From positions 1 to 30,737 of the forward strand of contig JABANP010000586.1 in assembly GCA_013115135.1 (NCBI GenBank): a stretch of DNA of 30,737 bases, given 5' to 3'. Made by a program: the position numbers and the translations under genes. The notes beneath the pieces are model-generated. The model was given only the letters and a program-made list of their open reading frames with translations. It did no database searches and had not been told where the DNA came from. Below, in pieces: positions 10,333 through 20,527 of this stretch. How positions within the stretch are numbered: position 1 is the stretch's first letter; each line of letters starts with the position of its first letter. This DNA is from Perkinsus olseni. Taxonomy: Eukaryota > Perkinsozoa > Perkinsida > Perkinsidae.

Positions 10333-13300
10333 TTAACGCAAGAAAGGTATAGGGTAGACACCCAGAGCTCCGGTGTTGGCTCGAGACAACACATACTCTC
10401 TCGTGCACTTCAATGCTTCCGCCAAAGGCCTTTCATCAAATCCTCGAAGCAGCTTCGAAGTTCCGCAAAGCTCCCAGGCTGCTGCGTCTCCGAGATGCCC
10501 TGCTAGCCTGAACGAGACAGAGGTCGCGGGTATCTCCTGAGCAAAGATCAGCTCACCGTTGCCAGTCATCCAAGGACCGACTAAGTCTGCGCGGCGGTCG
10601 ATGACTCGGAGGAGCGCTTCGCTGTATTTCGCTCCAGTCTAGGGTGACTCTGTCGGTCACTAATTCTACTAAGCGTTTAGCGTGCTCGCTGTACTGCGCC
10701 GAAAGTGCGGTTGGATCGATCGAACGCTGGGAGCCGTGCCCGGAAGGTGTGCTGCTCGAGTTGGCCCATGCGTGGAGGGCACGGCGAGTGATCGATCTCT
10801 GCCGAGCTGTTTTGATACGCTCTGCTAGCTGTGATAATCGAGAAGACCCTCGAGCGAGGCTCTTCCATAATCTGAGGAAACGCATATGCCGAGGATGTCG
10901 AACAGAGAAGGACTATTCCCACCTAAAAAGGCAACGGAGAGACCGCTGATTCCTCCGCCCGGAGGATAGGTCCTTCCACCAGTTGAATGCCCTGAGTAGT
11001 TTGCTCCACTTCAGGATAAGCTCCTGACGATAGAGGGCTTTGCGTAGCCAGCGGAGCAGCTCGACATACCACTCTTTCCCCAACTCTAGTCGCCCTGGTG
11101 GCTCTATACCAGCGCTCGAAGTGTCTCATACGCTGCTTCTGTCGAACTTCATACGCGTGTTGCAAACACCTGCAGACCGATGTAGGCTCAACACAGATAA
11201 TGCAAGGGTCCGCCAACCTGCGCTGCTCCCGATAGAAATCCGACCAGATAGTCAAACATCGACCAGCCAGCCGGCTGGCCCTTATCGCTTCCCAAGTACG
11301 GGATAACGCCACCGCTCGGGTCAATTGCAGCCAGGCGAGTAGGGCTCTTCTAGTGGGTTTCAAATGTGCCCTCTCGCGCAGAGTCTCCCTCGAGAGCTTC
11401 TGCTTGACGACATATCCAGCCCAAGCCGCTGCGACTTCCGCCAGTCTCTTACCAGTGAACCTCATACGAGAAAAACGATGAGCTCCTTTACCGCCCATCC
11501 CAGGCAGTCCATCAAACGCTCCAGCCCGCCTCACCTAGCCGTGATCGCAGTTTCCACCTCCCTCCACAGCTCTCTGATGTTCTCAAAACTACGTGTCCAC
11601 CGACGCCAGGCCGTCGCAAGGAGGCGACCGTCGAGGGAATCGCCGCTACCAGCCCTGCAGAGCCTTCCCTGAGGAGACCGCAATTCGAAGTCGCATGTAT
11701 GCCGATCGGTGGACCTTTTCTGCTACGCCCTTCTTGTATTCGACAGCCGATGACCATCCTTGAATGACCAACAGTCGCAGGTGAGCCCAATGAAATTCCC
11801 TCTGCGTCTGGGCTGCACGGCGACGGGCGACTTGTCGTTTGTACCAACGCCGCCAAGCATGGAGGCAGTCGAACCCAGCGCGGCGAGGCCAGGTAGAGTT
11901 CCACCGTTCAACAGTCTGCTGCTTTCGCCAACCTCTGAAAGGGTCGTCATGGGATTTGAACCGGGGTCAATGCATCTACAGGAAGGCCCTCTCTTGAGCA
12001 CACGAAACTCTTCGTCCGGCGAGCTTGTCCAGGACTGTGACTGACCTCCATCTCCTGAGCGCCTTAGCCCGGACACCGGCGTCAATGAGGCTTTGCAGGC
12101 AGTCCACTGAACAGGATGAGGGGCTAGCCATGCAACGCATTGCTTCCTACAGTATGGGTCATGCGTCGTCGACGAAAGTTAGAGAACTCATCGTCACTTC
12201 CGCTGATTTTCCCCCACCCGCCCCAAGGTTTTTACGTAGGTACGTGAAGAGTCCTCACTAAGGGACTTACGTCAGGTTTCCTACTAAATAAGTCTCTGCG
12301 GTGGTGCAACATGCGATGTGGACACTGCAGCAGTGCCGCCTACCTTCCCGAGCGAAAGCCGTTGTCCTCCTCAGTAATCTCCAGTCCGCGAAGATGCTCT
12401 CAACAGCAGCCCTTCGCCTCGGGATAACCAAGCTAACACTAGCAGCTACGACCGACTGGGACCATCCCATCCAGCGTGTGAAGGGCTGTTGTAACGTCAT
12501 TCGGTTGTGTAACTGCTGGGCAGCAGCAGAGCGCCTTCGCTGGGAGATTATGTTGACCCAAGCCTCGAAATGTGTTGCTGTATTTTTGCTGGCAGAATAC
12601 CGTCCGTTGCGTAGAAAGAGGACCTGGGCCACTGAGTATGCACTCAATATCGAATTAAGCATCACACGCTCACTAATTCTCGTGAATTCCGCGTCTCTTT
12701 GCGGCGAGCAGTGAAAGCCCGCCAGCGGTGTAGGTTTGTCCTCAGGGTGGCATCAGCGAGGTTCGTGGTGCTGAGGTCGGGCGTGATAATGCGCATGAGC
12801 TTCAATCTGAGACTGCGATGGCGCTTCCAAAACGGAGTAGACCAACCTGGCCTGTCTCCGTCGGGCTGCAAGTCCTCGCCACGACGCGATCCTTCTGTTC
12901 ATCACCCTCCGGATCAGCCTCCCTCCCTGCGACCGTCGAGTTGCTACTCGTTTCGTTCTCTCGGCCAAAGTGATCAGACATCTCCATAGCAGATGTGCTC
13001 GGTGATGTTGCCGAGCCCACCAGACCTTCACAATGCTAGCTACACTGATGGCTTTGGAGTGCCGCTCCCGCAAGGCCACAATGCATGAGCAGGAGTTCTG
13101 CAGCTGTTGACGACGACATGCTATGGTCAGCAGCAGCCGAAAGAACACTCGGAGGCGGAGGGATCGATCGGCCCAGAGGAGTGATGGGATGAACGACACC
13201 TGGAAGGGAGGAGAAGACTCTGTCTCTGGGCTCCGTCCCTTACACGCTCCGAGCCTCTTCGAAGCCACGCTCGAATAGCTTCTCTCCGGCCGCTTTCCCA

Positions 13301-14585
13301 CTGTATTAAACTCTCTGCCCGACATGCTCTCTGATAGCTAGCCACATCTTTCCAACCCAGCAAGGCTCGTTCAAGCGTGCGCTTGATGGCACGGACTATC
13401 ATTGGGTTAACACTGAAGGTCTCGAGAGACCTGGAAGAAGGGATCTCTCCGTGCTGTGGATCGTGTGTCTTATGCTACCAGTCACGGAAATATGATATAG
13501 CCTGACGTTGTCCTCCGCGACGATGCAGAGCCTCTGCACGACCTCGAAGGAGGCGGCGGTGCTGTACAAATCGTCGCCAGGCGGGCAACACTGCCGACCT
13601 AGTTACTCCTAGGATGTGGTCCTGATCGTGGATAATCGCTTCGAACGAGTCCGACGGTTACGTCGGATCCCCACAAAACGCCTGACTCGCGCCGTACGAG
13701 ACTCCTCACTGAGGAGTCCACAGGGTGACGCTGCCGCACCGTCGGTGGGAGATTCACACGGAATCAGCTACGCTCGTTCCTCGGAGATCAGATTGTCTAT
13801 GTGATGTCAGTACGAGTAGGGGATACTCAGAAACAAGTTCCGGAAATTTTGGTATTGATAAAAGACGAATTCACTTCAATCGAGAATTCAACTTGTGTCC
13901 TTAACCAAGACATTCGAACCCCAGGCACGTCATAAGGCTATAACTTCGTAGCGAAGCCAACTAGCACGCTCAAGAGCACCCCATCTTCTAGTATGAGGTG
14001 CTATTAACCGTTAACAATTAACGTGACCCTAGTCTCGTGTATAAATCTCTGAGGGTTGAGGATCATCATCGCTGAGGCAAATCAACGCTACAGAGTGTCC
14101 CCAACTGAGCACATCGGCAAGAGTCTAAGCCGGAACCAGCGTTGGACTATAAACTCACACATACTGATGACCCGCGCTTTCCTCACCCGGCCCGATATTC
14201 GTCTAAAGGCTTCCGCGACATCGGAGGTTCTCCTCTGCCAGGCCGTGAAGTAGATTCTAGTCAGTACGCAGGCCCCAGAGAGATTCGCCCGATTCGGCGC
14301 GCCCTTCACTCTCGCGGTCAGACGACGTCGATACCATCTCGTAGCCACCATTTGCCGCAGCCATACTTTCAGATGTCTTTCCATGACCGAACGAAGATGA
14401 CAGCGCTCGACACGCCAAGCCCGAACCCTCCCTCGGATCTTCTTTGCGACAAGTTCTCGCCACTGATGGAGGACGATGGTAATGAGCAGGAGCTCCTGCG
14501 AACGGGAAGAGAGTGATTCATTGTGAAGATGTATTCGCACAGTGATACGCCATAATGACGAGTCGGGGATGGTCGAGGTGGCCAT
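10333..14585 (-). CDS. Sfi1-like centrin-binding repeat protein (many exons)
   Basis: At least nine minus-strand exons encode Arg/Lys-rich helices with a Trp in the pattern x-L-x-x-W-R/K about every 30-40 residues: HLKVWLRQM, YFTAWQRRT, ALLGWKDVA, AIRAWLRRG, LHRWRAF, HFEAWVNI, ALRRWRSV, LHAWRRWYKR, ALLAWLQLT, HFERWYRAT, ALHAWANSS. I count about twenty. This is the hallmark of Sfi1-type proteins, which bind a row of centrins in spindle-pole, basal-body or centrosome fibres (known for the family). Segments: 14088-14585, about 13500-13600, 13244-13402, about 12790-13199, 12662 to about 12835, about 12300-12580, 11980 to about 12110, about 11530-11934, about 10950-11530, 10333-10885. Firm introns are 13200-13243 (44 nt) and 11935-11979 (45 nt, with a tRNA T-arm). 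The C-terminus (10333-10610) lacks repeats. Upstream open frames at 14716-15054 and 15206-15412 may hold 5' exons; the true start was not found. Confidence 0.65.
11935..11979 (-). repeat. 45-nt intron containing a tRNA T-arm
   Basis: The minus strand runs from GTAGAT to TTTCAG. Splicing joins CT to A in phase and keeps the Sfi1-like frame open (...AFLGWRKQQ...). Inside is GACCCCGGTTCAAATCCC, a match to the tRNA B-box/T-arm (GGTTCAAATCC), in sense orientation relative to the gene. Confidence 0.6.
14082..14169 (-). repeat. Inverted duplication, copy in the Sfi1-like exon
   Basis: This stretch encodes the C-terminal part of the 14088-14585 exon (QRWFRLRLLPMCSVGDTL). It is repeated in inverted orientation at 15603-15691 with only a handful of substitutions. 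Confidence 0.75.
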
Positions 14586-14715
14586 AGGGGGTGTTGTCGT
14601 AATAAGACTACGAGTTGTGCCAGGGCGAGCGATACGATGGAGCTACATACTCCCTGCTATCAGCCAACTGCTACTACGTGATTGCTGCACTCCTTGGATG
14701 AGTCATCTACCTAAC

Positions 14716-15602
14716 TCACCCTTCTACAGGGGGGCTGAAAGATAACTCCTCGCCGATTAGTGCTTTCGAACAGTCTCCAATGAGGGCCTTGCGGTCACCA
14801 GAAGTCACAGGTTGCGGACTTGTGTTTCGGGCTCTGTCCTGTGACCAGCGGCCCACCTTAGTACAGTTTACTGTTTTCTCGACCCTTGAGTACCTGCTGT
14901 CGTGTTGCACGCGCGCACGCCATTGTTTGCGAGATTGTCTACTGCTAGGCTTAAGTGATTTACCATTGATCTGCTGATAAGTTATTGAGATTAACCTTTC
15001 TAATATCCTGTCTGGTGCTCCCTGGATTACAGTACCCATTGACGCGGCGAACACAACAGAAGTGTAAATTCGACGTACAATAAATTAGGAAAGCACTCAA
15101 ACGTAATCACATAAGAATGCAGCCGCGCTCACAGCAGGTGACAAAAGACGACGCACGTTCAGGAAAGGGTCGCACTGGACGAACGGAAGCCTGAAGGAAC
15201 GGCCATTAGGGGACTTCGAATGCTGTCAAAACCGTCACCGTTGGGGCCGGGCTCGAAGCCTTCCGCCTCGGTGGGAGCTCCCCCACAGACGAGGATCGTC
15301 TTGAGATCGGTGACACTCCCGGGGCGTGGGCGAAGGTACCGACATAGGGACTGTGTTTGTCCAGCAGAGGAGCCTGATGTGAGCAGATATGATCAACTCC
15401 ATTCCAGCGCAACTGTGTTGCCCGAAAATTCCGTATGGCAACTCTGTAGCCCGGCTCAATGGATTGACTGTCGTTCTAACTACAAAGCCGAAATCAGTCG
15501 CGCTCTTCAACCACTCTTACAAATTTGCATATTCCCAGTAAAAGTACTATAGCGCGCTGTATCAAAAATCGTGGATCCTCAGCAAGATTCCTGCTGACTG
15601 CT
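14716..15602. other. Possible 5' exons of the Sfi1-like gene; otherwise unassigned
   Basis: The minus strand is open for 112 codons at 14716-15054 (Arg/Ser-rich, motif QSRKQWRARVQHDSRYSR) and for 68 codons at 15206-15412 (Ser/Pro-rich). Both lie in the right place and strand to be 5' exons of the Sfi1-like gene, but I found no clean splice chain. The plus strand is also open at 15220-15552, so the GC-rich part may simply lack stops. Confidence 0.25.
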
Positions 15603-15691
15603 TCATCGATATGTGTGAGTTAATACCCCAACGCCGGTTCCGGCTTAGACTCTTGCCGATGTGCTCAGTTGGAGACACTCTGTAGCGTTGA
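15603..15691 (+). pseudogene. Inverted copy of part of an Sfi1-like exon
   Basis: Read on the plus strand this gives QRRFRLRLLPMCSVGDTL and a stop, nearly identical to the end of the minus-strand exon at 14088. The repeat Trp is changed to Arg. Directly after it, another Trp-containing stretch (EAFLRGFLSCWQD, about 15710-15755) may be more of the same gene family. Best read as a broken inverted duplicate, though it could be the end of a second, mostly lost Sfi1-like gene. Confidence 0.5.
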
Positions 15692-15920
15692 CATGAAGTG
15701 CATTCAGACAGAATGTCAAGAAGCTTTCCTCAGGGGCTTCCTTTCCTGCTGGCAGGATCCGCTTACACCTCGCTTTATCGATATGAAGTTAATATTACCG
15801 ACAGATAAGTACGACACTAAGAATGAGTCGACATATCGATTCATTTTTACAGCTTTTCGACGATTTTGATTGGGGCACTCTGCGTCAACTTATCCAATCA
15901 TCACTGATGGTGATGAATGA

Positions 15921-16054
15921 TCACAAGCCGACGGGTACGTCTCTTACACTATGAATCTCATGCCGCTGAGCCCACACCCAAGTCTTGTCTCGGCTCCCCT
16001 CATCGTCGTCCATCGCGGCCAAGAACTCCTCATAGTCGATCACACCGTTGGCGT
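15921..16054 (-). CDS. 3' end of the interrupted CDPK gene (second half of EF-hand 4)
   Basis: The minus strand reads ANGVIDYEEFLAAMDDDEG, then 24 more codons to TGA at 15921-15923. ANGVIDYEEF is the second half of a canonical EF-hand loop whose first half (FDKD) lies at 22269-22290, on the other side of the retrotransposon. If the insertion and one copy of the 3-bp duplication are ignored, the two halves join in frame to a normal 12-residue loop DKDANGVIDYEE. Alone, this fragment has no start codon or promoter of its own. In the present arrangement it is cut off from the kinase unless the allele is heterozygous or the element is removed. Confidence 0.85.
16052..16054. repeat. 3-bp target-site duplication, left copy (CGT)
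   Basis: CGT directly precedes the left LTR and the same CGT follows the right LTR (22266-22268). Removing one copy restores the kinase reading frame and a 12-residue EF-hand loop, which fixes the duplication at 3 bp. Confidence 0.75.
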
Positions 16055-16181
16055 TGATAGATCAACTCAACTTGGAGGATCAGAAGGGAAAAACAAAACA
16101 ATAAACTATATTCTCAGCATTCTAGTAGCACTGCTATGGATAAGCTTAAGGGACAGACATTTGTGTCATACTGCACAATCA
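16055..16181 (-). repeat. LTR (3' LTR of the element), 127 bp
   Basis: Identical over all 127 positions to 22139-22265. Plus-strand ends are TGATAGATCA...GCACAATCA, giving a 4-bp terminal inverted repeat TGAT/ATCA. Short for an LTR. Confidence 0.95.
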
Positions 16182-16191
16182 TGCCCCCCTT
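16182..16191 (-). other. Polypurine tract
   Basis: The minus strand reads AAGGGGGGCA directly before the 3' LTR, the expected place for the plus-strand primer of an LTR element. Just upstream is a hairpin TTGAGAAT/ATTCTCAA (plus coordinates 16190-16210). Confidence 0.8.
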
Positions 16192-16229
16192 GAGAATAAA
16201 CAATTCTCAATCCAAACAATAGTAGCTGA

Positions 16230-19200
16230 TTAACACAGTACATACTTCTCTCGGCTTAAATCAATCTTCTCCTCAGGGTAAGCCGGGTCATCCCATTTTA
16301 TAGATACATGTCCGCTTTTCCACTCCTTACTGACGATCCCAGGGTACTCCATCGTCCTATAGGTATTCTTCTTAATCCGAGTCTTGATGAAGACTTGGAC
16401 TTTCATACCAACTCGATTAGGCAGATCAGTCGACTCTACATTTATAGAGGATAACCGTCGATGCTCCAAGTCTACAGCATCATATAAATGGCAATACTCC
16501 AGAGGGAGTAGATTGTAAGCATTTTCACGAGTAACTCGACCGCCAGGGTATACAACTTCATAAGTGTGTTCACCACAGATGGACCATATATGGCATAGTC
16601 GAAATGGATGTGCTAACTTCTTGCTAGGGAAATAGGCAAGAACAGGTTGACCAACTCTATACTCTATCGCTCTCTTAGCGGACTTCGCTTTACCGTTGAT
16701 AGCCTTCAAGACCGCTTCCTTGAGTAGTCGCCAGTGCAATGTGAAGAAGGTAGACCGGATAACAGAAACCGATTTACCAGGGTTAAAACTCGCTTCCGCA
16801 GAATAACTCAGATGGCCGAGCGCCGGATCGGTTGCACGATCATATCCATAGGCCAGCTGGTCAGGGGTAACCGGGGTAGGAACACCATCCAAACCATAGC
16901 AAAACTGAGTAACCGGGCGCCCGTTGAGCATGGATGTGCACTTCATAATGAGCATCTCCAGCTCACCATCAGGAAGAGCTACATCTCCAGTAACATGGCG
17001 CAGCAGCGCACGAAGCCGTCTGGCACCAAGGTGATGTATTTTTTCACCTTTCCCACTCTCCCAAGGGGAACGGGTAGAAATATATTCTATCCGCGACCCG
17101 AGCTGCTGTTGACATTTGTCAGCAAAGCGAGTGGACATAAAATACTGTGCCCGATCCAGTATGAGCAGGCGTAATCCGCCCCGCAATAACTGGATATACC
17201 TCAGTGCTTGACGGATAGCTTCATGATTTTCTGCCGGTAGCAATCGCCACGTAGTATGAGATGTCAACAGACATGTACAGCTCAATATCTTACGCTTATC
17301 ACCAATAGAAAAAACGTCGACGAAGGCCTTCCAATATGCTGGGTAAGATGATAAATTCGCATCCGATAGCTGCCCAGACCAACCCACAGAAGGCGGTAAT
17401 GACCAGGCGCGTCTTGCTCTGGCTATCTGACAGACCATGCATTGCTTACATAATCGGCGTGCATCAGCCAATAACGCGGGCAGATGCAAATCGACTATAG
17501 CAGCGGCAGTAACATCTGGACCAGCATGACCACTCTGACGATGTCCAGTTCGTAGGATACACTTCCTGAATACCGTACTGGATTTCGGCACAATCGGCTT
17601 GTAAATGATGCATCCGTCCGGAGCGCCTGTCCGAAATACCAGAGCTTCAACGCCTCCTTGTACTTGACGAAAGATAGGCCCACACGGAGGTAAAGAAGGA
17701 GTCTCTAGGAGACTAGTTTGCTGTGGATCAGATAATTGGCTACTTCTGGATGCCAACCAGAGGGCCGATGAGAAGTCAATGGGCTCCAACTTAACCGAAT
17801 CAAGGGCAGACTGTCCAGCAGAATTAGCTTTCAGTAGATGAATGATCCATTTCATCCAGTGAATGGTCTGTAGAGCCGAGTATAAATCATAGGACTTGGC
17901 AGCAACCCTTTCGATAGTGGATGTCGGACACTGTTGATGTACTTCATCTAGACGTAGTAACCTATCATTTTCCAAGATGTCCAGATCTTCAGCCAGGGAA
18001 ACTCCTCTTTGCATCGCTACCAACGCCAGATTCGGGACCTCAGCTGGATCAGTCATATCAAGACGATTAACAACATCAGCATCAGGGGATTGTTCTTTAC
18101 CAGTGCCATTGGCCTTCTGCTGGTCAGCAAGGACTTCACCCAAGGATACGGACAACCCGATGACTGGGCGATCAAGAAGTCGAGACAGAGAATCTGAAAC
18201 AGCATTCTGCTCCCCTGCTAAATGAACCACTTTAACTGAAGCGAACTTCGATGACCGAATAACTTGCAGCTCATCATGGGCACATGCAATCAGTCTACTC
18301 AAAGCTTTGCGCTCAACGGAACGACTGTGGGCCATGATCTCAGCCTGCTGGATACCATTGGACCATGCTACACTGGGTTGGTTATCACAGTAGACCGTGA
18401 TGTCCCACTTCGCAGCATCTTGGGAGCCGTGAGTACACAAAATAGAGGACCGGTAAGCCACCAAATCAGCCATGGCTTGAAGTGAACGGACAAGGGAGAT
18501 CATTTCCCTCCGATTGGAGTGGTACCGTCGCTGCACTTGGGATTTCCACTTCCACGCACTTTGCCAAAGAATAGTCTCACCGTTATCCGCCTCGATACTG
18601 AAGGCTCCGCCATTTTCACTGGCATCCGAAAAGATAGATATATAAACTCTTTCACCTGGAGCTCGTACAGGACTCTTATGGCGACAGACGGACTGCCGCG
18701 AACTTACTTCACGGATCCAATTGATAATAGTATCATATGCTGCATGCTGCCTCAGAGAAAAGAACTTGGGGTCGCACTCGTCATCCCATCCACAAGAGCT
18801 AAACTTCGAACCTATCAAGGCTCTGAGGCAATCAGCTAGAAGTCTTTCTTCAGCATGTACTTGAAGAGCATCAAACCCTAATGCTCCAGCAACTTGAAAG
18901 TAGAATCTCTTTGTGAAAGTACAATTCGGGTCAGCATCTACTTTTTGGAGAAAGGACTTCACCGGGGCCATCCTCTTGTCTCGACCACACGAGGCCACAA
19001 GAAATTTACCCTCAAAAGAGAAAGCGACTCCAAGCAGTGTCAACTGCGAGGATGGCGATAGAGTTATACCACTCTCTAGCAGCTTCTCATGCAACTCCTT
19101 GCGCAATTCATGCTGGACTATCACTTTAAACTTCTTCTGTTGGACGTCGAAACCGCAGTTCTGACCAAGAGATATCGTAACCCGAACCGTGGAAAGAGTC

Positions 19201-19739
19201 GATTCCAAATAGCCAGCTGCAGCAACATCATCGAGGAAGACGGCGAGGATAACTTCTTGAGAGAGAATGACGTTCTCGCGAGTAACAAGAATGATATCCC
19301 CGTAAGTGGAGTCTAGTCCGCAAGGACCACATGATATTCCAAAACACATTCTATCACTTGTAAAGATCCCACAACCAGTTTCCAGCTTCAGCGGGCCATC
19401 ATCGGATAGTACTCTGACTCGATAAAATGCTTGTTTAGCATCGAGCGAAAATAGTACGGGGTAGCCTGATAATCGCACCACTGCGAGAAACTGCCATAAA
19501 GTGGGCACCTTATTAGAGGCCCGAGGAAGAGCTCGGTTCAGCTCTCTGAAATCAACGACCAAGCGAGGACGCCTTACGCCATTCGGGTCGGTGATGAGGA
19601 AAACTTGGGCGGGCGGAAGTGATCGGGAGGAACTATCAGTAGGCTTCCACCACCTCAACTTAACGTAGTCGCTAACTGCATTATCATAAATCTGGCGTTC
19701 ATCAGGAAGGGAAGACGGGAGTACAATGATACTGCATAT
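16230..19739 (-). CDS. pol: Retrotransposon reverse transcriptase-RNase H-integrase
   Basis: An uninterrupted frame of about 1170 codons runs to TAG, with 1142 codons from 19658. RT: VFLITDPNGVRRPRLVVDFR (finger region), FSLDAKQAFYRV (first catalytic Asp), MCFGISCGP, and FLDD as the YxDD box. RNase H: SIFSDASENGGAF, an RRE acidic residue, VYCDNQPSVAW and HLAGEQNAVSDSLSRL, so the acidic set is present. Integrase: His pair GHRQSGHAG with CKQCMVCQ (HHCC zinc finger), then catalytic Asp in FVDVF, Asp in LILDRAQYF and Glu in SPWESGKGEK (DDE). A beta-barrel-like segment (RVGQPVLAYFP) follows. The last 65 residues (VGMKVQVF ... EKIDLSREKYVL) look like a Tudor-type barrel. No ATG opens the frame near its start, so expression probably depends on frameshifting from Gag or on a fusion. 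Confidence 0.92.
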   Translation of the reverse strand: MCSIIVLPSSLPDERQIYDNAVSDYVKLRWWKPTDSSSRSLPPAQVFLITDPNGVRRPRLVVDFRELNRALPRASNKVPTLWQFLAVVRLSGYPVLFSLDAKQAFYRVRVLSDDGPLKLETGCGIFTSDRMCFGISCGPCGLDSTYGDIILVTRENVILSQEVILAVFLDDVAAAGYLESTLSTVRVTISLGQNCGFDVQQKKFKVIVQHELRKELHEKLLESGITLSPSSQLTLLGVAFSFEGKFLVASCGRDKRMAPVKSFLQKVDADPNCTFTKRFYFQVAGALGFDALQVHAEERLLADCLRALIGSKFSSCGWDDECDPKFFSLRQHAAYDTIINWIREVSSRQSVCRHKSPVRAPGERVYISIFSDASENGGAFSIEADNGETILWQSAWKWKSQVQRRYHSNRREMISLVRSLQAMADLVAYRSSILCTHGSQDAAKWDITVYCDNQPSVAWSNGIQQAEIMAHSRSVERKALSRLIACAHDELQVIRSSKFASVKVVHLAGEQNAVSDSLSRLLDRPVIGLSVSLGEVLADQQKANGTGKEQSPDADVVNRLDMTDPAEVPNLALVAMQRGVSLAEDLDILENDRLLRLDEVHQQCPTSTIERVAAKSYDLYSALQTIHWMKWIIHLLKANSAGQSALDSVKLEPIDFSSALWLASRSSQLSDPQQTSLLETPSLPPCGPIFRQVQGGVEALVFRTGAPDGCIIYKPIVPKSSTVFRKCILRTGHRQSGHAGPDVTAAAIVDLHLPALLADARRLCKQCMVCQIARARRAWSLPPSVGWSGQLSDANLSSYPAYWKAFVDVFSIGDKRKILSCTCLLTSHTTWRLLPAENHEAIRQALRYIQLLRGGLRLLILDRAQYFMSTRFADKCQQQLGSRIEYISTRSPWESGKGEKIHHLGARRLRALLRHVTGDVALPDGELEMLIMKCTSMLNGRPVTQFCYGLDGVPTPVTPDQLAYGYDRATDPALGHLSYSAEASFNPGKSVSVIRSTFFTLHWRLLKEAVLKAINGKAKSAKRAIEYRVGQPVLAYFPSKKLAHPFRLCHIWSICGEHTYEVVYPGGRVTRENAYNLLPLEYCHLYDAVDLEHRRLSSINVESTDLPNRVGMKVQVFIKTRIKKNTYRTMEYPGIVSKEWKSGHVSIKWDDPAYPEEKIDLSREKYVLC

Positions 19740-20527
19740 CTAGTACCAGTAGGAACCTTCGAAGGGTTAATCGAGGGGCAACCGCAGCTCAAATGCGTAG
19801 CTCTGCTGGGGAATATCCGCGAGCTCGCCCTTTTTCAGCAAGCGTAAGCGACGCTGATAATCTAGTGCATAGCGTACTGGAGACCAGCCAGATTCCACAA
19901 TATTGGAGAGACATTTTTCCACAGTGTCACTTTCTTGCTGGGTAAGATTAACAGAGATAGATGCCTCACCATCACATGCAGAGGGCTCCAAGGGGATTTC
20001 AACGACTTGGCTAACGACGTCGTTGGAGATGGCCGAAGGAGTTAGTAGGTCTTGTGAGAAGACGCAGTGACCGTCTATGTAAGCTTCCGATGTACCACAT
20101 AGACATAAATCAAGTAAAATCGATTGATTGTCGGCCTAAAGAGAACAACAGCGTCGGACCCATAGCACTTCAATTTGCGCACTTGAAGAACGCACAGAGT
20201 GATAGGAACATCACACCGAACAACATCACCATGCACGCTTAGGATATCAATGTAGCACGGAACAACATAATTGATGGTGGCCTTGGAGGAGTCGGCAAGC
20301 TCGATTTCGGCTGGATATGGTAGGTGTTGCTTTCGGAAGGGGAGGCTTTCCACACTTCTAACAAGCAAGTAACTTCTACCCGCAGCAGAATCCACAAGGA
20401 AGCTAGCTTTCAGCTCCGATTTTTGATTCAGTAGAGCGAACATAGCCGTGAAGAAGTATCTCAGAAGGAACAGAAGAAGTCGCTGCTCTGAATGGTTCAT
20501 CAGGCCAAAGACATGTTTCCTGGCCAT
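19740..20527 (-). CDS. Retrotransposon protease and linker to RT (frame-broken)
   Basis: The frame 20075-20527 carries ASFLVDSAAGRSYLL, an aspartic protease active-site motif (D-S-A in place of the common D-T-G/D-S-G). Its C-terminal flap/strand region appears to continue through other frames near 20105-20135 (a LGRQSID-like strand), then into the frame ending at 19767. Two in-frame stops separate that from the RT frame; the coding-looking path switches frames near 19769 and again near 19715. Family role: maturation of the Gag-Pol polyprotein. Confidence 0.65.

Noticed and set aside
16734..17174. 146-codon plus-strand ORF
   Set aside because: Shadow of the integrase frame on the opposite strand.
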